The position numbers and the translations under genes are program-made. The notes under the pieces were generated by a model. It was not told the origin of the DNA, searched no databases, and was given only the letters and a program-made list of their open reading frames with translations. DNA of 64,000 nt, taken from Casuarius casuarius. Its lineage: Eukaryota > Chordata > Aves > Casuariiformes > Casuariidae. Shown here piece by piece: positions 1 to 9,888 of the stretch (the stretch's first letter is position 1; each line of letters opens with the position of its first letter). The stretch lies in the NCBI GenBank assembly GCA_003342895.1, contig PTFA01000042.1, forward strand, positions 868,001-932,000, read 5' to 3'.

Positions 1-2027
1 CGTGCTGAATTTATTGGTCTGCTATTGATGGTTGCACCTCTGCAAGAGACCGTGTTCCTACCCAGAGCGCTTCGGGTGCATGCCCAGCTCCTAACGCCAC
101 CGACTGGCGCTCACTGGCAGCCAGGCCACGCTATAAAGAAGAATGAGAATTATTTTGTGGAAGTTAGCTGGCCTGGTTACTCACCAGAGGGGCACCAATG
201 GAGGCTGGAACGAATATTCATAGCTAAGGTTTTGGTATGTAGTGCTATATGGCACTTGGTTGCTGAGGCTGCATTACACCTGCCCATGCTGAGCAGCACG
301 TTCAATCTGTGATGAGCAAAGGTTACTACTGTCCCTCAGATCTCCTGGCATGATGGCACGTGGAGTTACCCTTTAACCAGGTTATGTCAGAATGATTCAG
401 GCTGGCAAATCTCTGCTATTGACAGTGTGTGAGTTAGCTTGGATCTTACTGACAGGATGGGATTAGAGAAGAGCTATGCATGAAGTTAGGAAGTGGTGCT
501 AATCTCCAGCAGCTGGGTGCAGTAACCTTTTCCTCCACAGTTGCAGGCAGAGCAGTGTTATCGCAGTGTTTCCCAGGCATGTGACAAAGTGGGCCGCGTG
601 CCAGGCAACGTTAGGAGGTTAAAATTACTCCCATTCTGGAAAAGAACAGGGACTGTCCCACTGGACCCATGTGTCCGTTCTGAGTCCTGGCGCTGACAAG
701 AGCTGGATGCTATTCATTGCAGATGCAGATTTCAGCGGATGTTGCAGCCTATTCCAGAACAGCTACAAAGCTTGGCCTGGGAAAGGCCTACAGACAGGTT
801 TCTAAAATTCTCTCGATACCTACAAGTGAATGGAAATGGCTTTTTCTTCCTATCAACAAAAATTGACAATAGTAATGCCCGAGTCCTGACTGGGAATTTG
901 TGTGTCAATCAGCTTTGGCCACCGTTTATGAAAGCGTTCCAGATGATACGAACCCAGAGAGATGATTCCTCTGTATACTCGCTGGGTGCAAAGTCTGCAT
1001 GTTTTTTTCCTGTGGTGCACTTTGTGCTTTTGGCAGGCTGGAGGCAGTCTGCTGACTTGTGGAGAAAATTTCCAAACAGATGCAAAGGTAGTCATATAAA
1101 CGTTAATGATGCAGCAATGTGGAAATTGTATTACAATACCTGTCTAATGCATTTTGCAGCTCTATTCCCACTTATTAATTATTTGTATTACTATAGCACC
1201 CAGAAGCCTCAGTTCACTGGAGGGCTGCGCTGCTCACGTGCTCCCTGCGTTCTGCTTCTTAACAAGTTTCTTACTCATGAAACAACTCAGGTGCTCCCCA
1301 GCCACCTAGTGTCCTGATAGAATTAACTGTGTGTGTAAAAATCTAAATAAAAACGCATCATCATCCATTATTTTGGAGACCTGCCTAGACTATTCTAATA
1401 TGTTTGGCAAGCTTGATTTCCATTGCAGAAATGTGCTAGTTTCTCCTATTGTATCATTTAGGTATTTTCTAACTGTGTATTAATTAGCATTTTCACCATC
1501 TTTATTTTGTACTGAATCAATATGATTGGATTCCCAATCGCCCTGATTACCCAACACAGCAAAGGTAAGTAAAATGTAAGTACAAATCACCTCATCCTTC
1601 GGTGTGCGGTCACGTTCTGTATTACTAGAATGTAAACGTGGCAAATACTGTTTTGCAGTATTGCTGTTCAGTATGCGTCAGGCTGTGCTGAAAAGTATAT
1701 TCATATGAAACTGCATGGGAAGTTGACTCTAGTATATACTTATGTGGGTTGAGATTTGAAAAGCAACTTATATATTGAGCGACATTAAGAGTTTAATTCC
1801 AACTATAAGGACTTTACAGAGAAAATCTTAGCTAAAAATATAAGAATAGGTTTTTTTTTATTTTTATATGCTGTAAATGAAATCCTTATTAGGTGATTTC
1901 TCATTTTTATATATTAAAAATGTATTTATCTTTGTATGAAAAGGTAAAGGCTTTCTTTGAACTTTATTGATTTTATGCTAGTTGACATTTTAAATCTATT
2001 TTCCTCATATAATATCGCTCTATATAT

Positions 2028-2045
2028 GTATATGTATACATATAC
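2028..2045. repeat. Perfect 18-bp AT-rich palindrome
   Basis: GTATATGTATACATATAC equals its own reverse complement. It sits in a TA/TG-rich stretch, so it may just be a decayed (TA)n/(TG)n simple repeat that could extrude as a cruciform. No function is implied. Confidence 0.6.
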
Positions 2046-5000
2046 ACAATGTTTCAGATGCTTTCATTTAGGTGCCTGGACTCTCTCAATGGGCAAAATA
2101 GCATTCCTGAATGCATAAATATTTTTACAATCTCTAAATAAAAAAAAGTCTTTCTTACAAGTTTCTGGACTATATCCTGTCTCTGACCAGTTTAAAAAGT
2201 AATATTTTTATTTTTTCTGATGACAAATTGAATTCCTGGTAACCTGAAGTGCACTTTGGTCTGTAGTCCCAATGCTGCTCTCCAGCATGAGAAGCCTTGC
2301 TGGTCACCACCGAGCATCTGCCAGTTTTCTCCCTGCTGGTGCAGTCTCAAGAGCTGGCCTGCCTGTAGCCACTTGTCAAAAACAGGGTGAAGGGCTAGAA
2401 GGACTTCGACCTGCCCTAGGATGGCCATACCTGTGGCCCCATCTTCCCGCGGGAGCAGAAACCTGAACCCTCTGGGCCTGATTTTGCTCTGGTGAATCCA
2501 CATGCGGAAGTCAAACATGGCTTGCCCGCAGCTTTCTGCACACTCGCCCAGACGCACCAGGCGGCTGGAGCTGCTGGGGGCTGCCATGGCTGAAGGAGAG
2601 GTGCCCGTAGGCTCAGCAGGGCACCCAGCCAGGCAGCTGTTTCCTGCGGCTGCCAGCTGTGGTCGTGCTCCTCAGCCCATAACGCAAGTAGGCAAATAAG
2701 CTGCTTGAGGTGGAGAGTATGTCTACCTAGCAATGCTAGTTTAAAATAGGTTCTTTCAGGAGAATGGGATCCTTGATTTCACACTGGTGATACTGCAATA
2801 TTTGGTGTAATTAGTTCAGTTTTTTAATAGTTTTATTTTAAGCATTGTTCCTTCTCCCCATCTAATTCTTTCTAATCCTGACTTTTGTTTGTGTTCTTTT
2901 CCTCACAACTTCCCCCTTCCTTATCGTAGCTCTATCATCCTTCTCTACAACCACACTCTCTTTCCGTCTTAGCTCCTAGGGTAACTTCTTCATCATCTGC
3001 ATGTTCAAAATCTCCCCTTGGTTGTGGGCTCTTGAAAAGCCTGTCTTGGCAGGGGATTCACGAAGCTTGAGCAGAGACGGAAAGCGGCTGCACGGGCAAT
3101 GCCTCTGCAAGCAGCAGAGTCCCCATCTGGCTGCCCAGGGGCTGAATGCTTTCTGTGGGTTTCTTGGTCTCTCAGTTTTCACAGGGAGCTTGAAATGTTC
3201 AGAAGAAGCCAAGCCGTGGGAGAGCAGAAGGCTGAGAACGGGAAAGGAATCACTGACTCCAACGCAGGGGAAGAAAACAAAGTTTCAACTTCATTTTTCT
3301 GCCTCTTATTTACCATCTATTTTATCATGAGTTTTCTGATAACTTGTACATTTAGGAATGTAAGCTCTGCTCCTAGCACCACTAAGAACATCTGAGAGTC
3401 CCAGATTTATTTTAAGTGCATTTGTAGCCACTCATAGAGAAGAGCACAGAAAAGTTGTGAAAGTCCCATTTTAATGTCTCAGAACAAGAAGAAAAGTAAA
3501 GAAGTGTAAACAGTTGTGGGGGAGATTACCTCTTGTGACTTTAGGATCTAAGAGTTTTTGGAACAGCTGGGACTGGCAACAAAGTGATTTTCACTGTGAT
3601 AAATATATATTTTTGTGATAATCTCCTTTGTTTCTTGGGGGAAATCATGTTTTTTTGTGTCAAAACGTTGCAGTGACAGAGTTACAGAGCTGGAAAAAAA
3701 GGGTTAATAAAGCAACAGCTTATCATGATAAACTGTAGCAAAAGTCATGTCAGTTCACAGAAGCCAAAATGCAAAGTCACTATTTGATGGTGGAAAGGCT
3801 GAAATTATGCCTTTTCATTACTTTAATCAAAATATTTTTTGAATTTGATATAAGCTATTCAAGCCCAGTAAAAAACACTTAGTTAATACTTTAAAAGCCA
3901 TTCTAAACTTCAGATATGCTGCCTCCCAATTCAGTTTGATTGCACTAGCCCAGAGGATCCCTTTGTGCCATTGCTGCAGCTCTCAGAAAGGCCTCAGAAA
4001 ATTTGTTGGTTATTTTTCCTGCAAACTCCAGAGAACCCCCAAAATCCTTTTCTGTGAATGTGTCAGATTAACTCATCTTGCAAATAATAATCATTCTAGT
4101 AACCCTTAGCTGTTTTGTGCTCTTAATTTCAATCTCCCAGAATGTTTTGATAGGAGAATTCACCAAAAGGTGGCTTGTCCCATGTAAACAGAGGTAAAAA
4201 TGTAGTTCTTGCATGGGAGGTCTGAATGGGGGCGCTGCAGGACTGAACATGCTCAGGAGAAACTCCAAGAACCCAGTTTTCTCCTAATTTTTTTAGTCAA
4301 AGGTCCACACAGCCTTTGGAGGAGAAAAAAAAAAGTCTAGAGACTCCCTTATAGGCTACTGCTGTTTGTGAGAAATCTAGGTAAACATATCATAGCATTA
4401 CTAATATAATTACAAACGTTTTAAACATTTTAATTGACCACTGGCAGCTGTTAGGAACCTGGTCTGAAATTCTCCTGCCTGCAGGTACTGACAGAAGTAC
4501 CTTTTCCCACCTATTCCCACTGTCATGCTCTGTCATGTACCTCCCAGTTTCTAAGAGTGTGCCTACACTGGAGTGTATGGGTGAGAGAAGGGGTGTTAAG
4601 CATCAATTCTGCACAGCTTTCACAGAGCACCCACTGCTGACTTGGAGATCACCAGCTGTCTGCACAACAGGGCCCGCAGACTCCCCTGAGGGAGAGTGGA
4701 AATGGCCAGTCCTATGCTGGTTCAGCAGGGGATCTGTATGATTCATTGGATTCACCAGGAAAGCACACCGGAATAACATGAGGAGGCTTTGGCACTACAT
4801 GAAGTATTTAAAATCCAGCTCTTTGAATGTCAATCGGCAAAAAAATTCAGTGGACGGATAGTGAATAGCACCAGTGCCTAAGAAAAGTTGTAGTAACTTG
4901 TGGCTACAAGTGCCATGCTGGGTACAAAGGTCTTCATCAATATTTACACAAACCTGTCCTTTGAGTCTCATATTTCAAGTTTACTCAGCTTGTACAGCAG

Positions 5001-5221
5001 TGCAGAATTATGGACTTAATAGGAGACAGATTACCTCAGCTTAGCTACCGAAAGGACAAAAAGATGTCAAAAGTGAACGTCATTTTTAATTTTTTATGTT
5101 CCATTCAAAGCCTTTCCAGGCTGACACTATTTTAATTATATGAATATGTTGGTTATCAGCACTACCACCTCTTAATTGGAATTACAGACTTTGCACTAGG
5201 GAGTCTCCGTCACAAAGTTTC

Positions 5222-5345
5222 TAATGTAATAACTCCTGATTTCCACAGTGCTTTTCATCTTCAAAATGCTATACAAACATTAACTGAGTTAATTACCTCT
5301 CCCAGAATCCCTTAAAGGTAGGGAAGTGTCATTACCCACATGTAA
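5222..5345 (+). repeat. Ancient MIR/L2/CR1-like fragment
   Basis: The stretch reading 'cagtgcttttcatctt...atacaaacattaac...aggtaggg..tgtcattaccca' follows, with much divergence, the core of the old amniote MIR/L2/L3 repeats (few-hundred-bp elements with 'gcactttacaaacattaa...gaggtagg...attatcccca'). Recognised by eye only; the exact family cannot be decided. Confidence 0.45.
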
Positions 5346-6126
5346 TCAAATGCGAAGAGTTTAATGGCACATGAAGTCTTCTCCAGGACAATGCAAAGGC
5401 TCAGGGTTGGATTGGGTTCCTCAGCATGGGTGTTTAGCGCTTTCTGAAGGTGCGCACAGGGGCTGGCAGGTAGGCAATAGGAGCTCCAGGACCCCTCCGG
5501 CGGCAGCAGCTAGAGGCCAGGCGAGATACCTGGGAGTATTGCAGTTGGGGCTAGACACCTGTATGTGGACTGCTGAGCCCAAGGACAGAGCAAGGGTTAG
5601 ATTCCTTCAGACCTTAGCATCTAGGATCTAGACTGTGGGACTCTGAAGGAACCCCCCACCACACATACAAGCCTATTCTAGGTCATTCATAATACAGAAT
5701 AATAATCTACATGCAGTACAGCACTCTCCTTACTGAGTAAGCCTGAACAGACATGCACATCTTGTGTTCTCTATGTATTAGGTCACTCTCAAATGCTACA
5801 AGTTTTCTATGGTTCCACAGCACAAGCTGATACTAGCACTAGGAATTTAGCTTCCACCTTTCCACAGGGAAGCTTTAGATGGGAAGACCACACAAGCAGT
5901 GCATTTATTGCAGTGGGGAGCCACTGCTCATGTCTTTGTGTAACCAGGGCTCTAGCTCAACAGGTCAAACTCAGCCGCGGAGATGGAAAAATGGGTTAAG
6001 AATAGCTATAAATCTGCTCCTGGAGCAGGAGGACGGACTGCTCTGATCCAGCCCTGCTAGGATCCTCAGTTGCTAGAACGTGAGGCTGCACAGAAGCAAT
6101 GGTTGTCTGCTTTGCTGGCATGCCAG

Positions 6127-6148
6127 GATAAGCACACCTGTGCTTATC
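6127..6148. promoter_or_regulatory. GATA palindrome around an E-box
   Basis: Two 10-base arms, GATAAGCACA and TGTGCTTATC, are exact reverse complements separated by only CC. Each arm ends in a GATA-factor core (GATAAG / CTTATC; the right one is also AGATAAG-like when extended to 6149). The centre forms the E-box CACCTG (6135-6140). It lies about 3.6 kb upstream of the SOD1 TATA box. Symmetry and motifs are seen directly; enhancer function is an inference. Confidence 0.4.
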
Positions 6149-8491
6149 TCACCAGCAGTCTCCCCTTCAGGGATGCACATTCAAGGAATTAATGGTCCTA
6201 CAGAAAGCATTATTATTCCTGTTGTCTCAGTTCACCTTTCTTAATGTGAAAGAATAAACACAAAAATGACATTAATGTAGACTCATGGATAGTGATCTTG
6301 ATGGGTGAGCACCCATGCACACAAGCTCAAGAGATCTGGAATGATGTCTCCCATGGCAATCTTAGTTTTGCCTTATATCTTTCCAGTAGACTTGTCAAAA
6401 GTAGAAATACTATATATTTGCACAAGGCATCAGAGGTATGGTCGCCATGGGAACCATAACTCTTGAACTTCCCTCTAATTTTTTAATACATATAAAATCT
6501 TAATCAGAATGCATGTTAATGTGCTGCACAGGCTTTATGCTTGATAGATGCCGTATTTTTACACTACAGAAATGTTTTGGGATTTTTTGTTATTTTTGCA
6601 CATTTTGCTTAGAAATTGATTAGTTTCTGTCTATATGGATTAGACTTCTATTAACCCACATGACACACTAATTATTTCATTTGTTGAAATTAGCCCTTTA
6701 AATAGGCAAATTAGGAAACAATCAAGGCTAACATGAACCCCAGTTCCTCAGAGATTTACCTGTGAGTCTCTTTATGTAATGCGAACAGCCCTTTTGATCA
6801 ACACTAAAAACAGCTTCATTCCCCTGCTACATAGCTAATTGCAGAGTGGAGAAAATATTCAAAACCATGTGTCAACCCAGCCCTAAGCCTGTCACTCCCA
6901 TACTTGCTTCAAGCCTCTGGGCTCCAGCTTACCTTTTTTCATCAGTGTATCTATGAGGTGGGAACAGGCCCAAGTTCTGGACTTTTTCCAAGTCAAGATG
7001 GCAGAACAAGAGTACAGGTGAAAGAAGAGTGGGGCTTTGGTGTCAAACAGTAAGTGCCAGAGTTGTAAGAGACCACACTTCATTCCTCATGTCTCACAAA
7101 TCCTCTGACTGTAGTTCATACTGTCAAAGTCAGTAATCCCACCTGGCACTTTGTTCTTTCCTCTCTGGTTTGACTCTGATATTCTGAATAATAAAACAAT
7201 TTGTTTTTGCCACCAGACACCGTTCAACTTCTTTGTGGTGGATTTTCACAGAAATTGTTCCCTGCTAGCAAGATTTAAGAAAGTAAGTGAGTGAAAAGGA
7301 GGTATGTGGGGGAAAAAAAATCTGCAGCTTCTTGTGTAAGACTCCTGTGAAAGCGTACTCATGTAAACCAATACTTTTGTATTACTATCGTACTGCACGA
7401 AGGAAAAGAAAACACTAGAAAGGGTGGGGCCACAGCCTGCATGAGATTACTGATCTGCACATACCATATAAACTCTTGTGTATTAGTCCTTCAAATTCAC
7501 ATTTTTCCCTTAGCCTTCTACTGCTGATCTCTACGCTCTTAACATTGCATCTTTGTCAGCTGTGCTCTACCTTAGATAGCAAGCATCTGAGTTCACGCTT
7601 TTTTCATAGGTCTCTGCAAGCTGTTCTTCACTACTGTGACAAACTTCTGAAATCATTATTTGAAATTATTTCACTTTACATATTAGGAGGCTTGACACAT
7701 CTGGGTCTTCTCTTTGATAAAGCTGCTTATCCTTCTGCTCATTCTGCATTCATGTAGAGGCATGAAGAAGGGTGGATCTTGAAAACATACCTCCAGGAAA
7801 GAAAGAATAAACCTGTCTGATGAAAACAAAGGTGGATCTGGAGATAGGCCTAAGAAGCACCATAGCAAAGCACTCAAGATGTTCCTCTGACACTGATAAA
7901 ATAGTGCCATAGGAAGTCAAAGATGATTGATACCATAATGAGACACTACTATCCTTCCATGTTTACAAACCATTTTCAAAATCAAACAAAATTTGCCTTG
8001 AGAGCACCAAAATGTTTCGTTTTGATCCAGCCAACATTCAGGATACTGCAGGTTGTACCATTACCACAAACTTGTTTGTTCATGGGTAACTTACGAAGTC
8101 TTTTCTCCCCACACACAGCAGGGATGAAACTCTAGGAAGATTATTAACTCTCAGTGCCAAGACTCCACCTAAACAGGAGGCAGCCCAGCTCTCCTTCTCT
8201 CTCAGCTTCTTTTCAGGATTAAACTACAAACATTTTATATGTCTCTCTGACTAATACTCCCTCGGTATTTTTTTTTTCTTGCTGCTGCTTTCTCCAGCAA
8301 AGAAATACACCATTCAACCAAACTAATCCTTGTTCCTCAGAATTAATGTCAAGCCCCCATAAAATTCCCAGGATTCATAAGTGAGCCTAATGTGTGAAAC
8401 AGACCTGGTGCTCTCTTCCCTAACCACAGGGCATTCTCAGCCAGGTGTCTTAAAAACCACCTGGGCCCTCAGCCATATATACAAACTGCCT

Positions 8492-8492
8492 N
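8492..8492. other. Ambiguous base (n)
   Basis: The only non-ACGT character in the window, in non-coding DNA upstream of SOD1. It affects no annotated feature. Confidence 0.95.
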
Positions 8493-9575
8493 AAGTTATA
8501 GGTATTATAGGATCGTTTTGAATTGCTGATTCAACTTCTTCAACAACGCAGCAGGAAAATAGGCAAAAGGGGTTTACCAAAAGGGCATTTATTAAAGGCA
8601 ATCATTTTATTCTTAAAACACCTGGAGGTTGCAAATCTTCCAACAAAAGTGCACAGATGTATCCTCCCCACATCTGATGTTAATTTTCCCTTGGAGTCTA
8701 AGGCTTGTAAGCATATCAGTATGGAGAGAAGCTGTTTTGTCATCTCTTCCCTACACATCCCTCAGGCAGGTACTGACCAATGGCGACACCAAGAGACTTT
8801 CCATTTTAAGCAGAAATCTCTCTGAGCTGTGTACTAGATAACCAGTCTGTTATTGCGGACAGCGCATGTGCACAGGGGTCTCTGAGAAGCCCTCTGTAAC
8901 CTAACAAGAGTCAGCAGCTGAGCAACGCTGCCTTCAGCTCCAGACTGAAATCCTGATGGCTTCTGCAGAGGGAACAAAACACCTTCTGGACAGGGCCTCT
9001 ACTTTGAAACATAAAGCTATGCTGCGGCAGTTCTGTAGGTGTGCTCAACTTTTAGACTGGAGTTCTTAATTCGATATATCCCAGCGGGGGGGAAAAAAGA
9101 TACTAAAATACACAGAAGAAAACACTTGCAGAAAAAAAACGCTGCAGATGATTCGTGTTACTGCTTCAGGGTATGCCTGTCACAAAAGTGTTTTTGTGTC
9201 CGTATGAAATCGTAACACAAAAATACGCAGAAACTGAAAGCTCCTCATTTCGGCGGGGAAGGTTTAAAGTGCGGCTGCTTGGGAAACGCACATTTCCCCA
9301 AATGCCTCAGCGTCGCTACGCTGCGAAACACGAGACAACTCCCCACTCCCGTGACCTTCCGCAGGAAACGCGAGACCCCTGAGGGCCGCACGCAGGCAAC
9401 CCCCGCGGCCCAGCGCCCGCCAGCCTAACGGTTCCTGCGCGAGGCGGCAGCAGGGCAGGGGAGGAGGGGAAGGAAGGGCCCTCGCACCGTGCTTATCGCT
9501 GCCAGCAGCCCACAGCGCGTCCGTTACAGAAGGCAGCACGCCCCACCTCGGCCCAGGGAGGCACTTCACCTGCCC

Positions 9576-9695
9576 ATTGGCTCAGCAGCAAGAGCCGCGG
9601 ATTGGCACGGCCGCCGCAACGCTCCCTCCCTCCTTGATTGGCCGCAACCCGCGATATAATTGATCGAGGGGACCACAAAGACACGCTGTGATTGG
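9576..9695. promoter_or_regulatory. SOD1: Four inverted CCAAT boxes (ATTGG)
   Basis: ATTGG occurs at 9576-9580, 9601-9605, 9637-9641 and 9691-9695, all in the same orientation, within 142 bases upstream of the TATA box. Reverse-oriented CCAAT pentamers in such positions are typical NF-Y sites. The last two are extended as GATTGGCCGC. Binding is inferred from the motif and position. Confidence 0.7.
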
Positions 9696-9717
9696 CCGCG
9701 GCGCCGAGCGGCCGCGC

Positions 9718-9725
9718 TATATAAG
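9718..9725 (+). promoter_or_regulatory. SOD1: SOD1 TATA box
   Basis: TATATAAG embedded in GC-rich DNA, 89 bases upstream of the SOD1 start codon. With the usual 25-30 base spacing, transcription would start near 9745-9755, giving a 5' UTR of about 60-70 bases. Human SOD1 also combines a TATA box with CCAAT elements. A second TATAAT at 9655-9660 is too far upstream to be the main box. Confidence 0.8.
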
Positions 9726-9813
9726 AGCCGCCGGCAGGGGGCGGCTCCCCAGTGCGGGGGCGCTCGAAAGGGACGCAGCTGCTGCATCGCCGCTCTCCGG
9801 CCGCCGCGGGAAG

Positions 9814-9888
9814 ATGGCGACGCTGAAGGCTGTGTGCGTGATGAAGGGAGACGGCCCCGTGCACGGCCTTATCCACTTCCAGCAGCAG
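9814..9888 (+). CDS. SOD1: SOD1 coding exon 1
   Basis: Encodes [10 protein letters not shown]...HFQQQ (25 residues, phase 0 end), one more than human exon 1. It contains the first beta strands and Cys8 (human Cys6). It ends CAG|GCAAGG, so the donor is GC, not GT. No GT donor nearby keeps the conserved exon length. Confidence 0.97.

Larger units (their letters stand above)
1..9240. other. Upstream intergenic DNA, no supportable gene
   Basis: I find no recognisable coding exon here on either strand. Open frames up to 192 codons exist but have no family resemblance and no convincing splice context. The DNA is AT-rich with a few GC-richer islets (for example about 2240-2720). In other vertebrates TIAM1 lies on this side of SOD1, so untranslated TIAM1 exons or a non-coding RNA could be present, but nothing in the sequence proves it. 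One ambiguous base (n) is at 8492. Confidence 0.6.

Noticed and set aside
739..1317. 192-codon open frame on the + strand as a gene
   Set aside because: No family resemblance, no convincing start or splice context, and a length expected by chance somewhere in 64 kb over six frames. Kept only as a low-interest finding.
2192..2733. Overlapping reverse-strand frames of 131 and 105 codons in a GC-richer islet
   Set aside because: They overlap each other and a + strand frame in the same DNA, with no recognisable domain. More likely an old repeat or a GC-rich patch.
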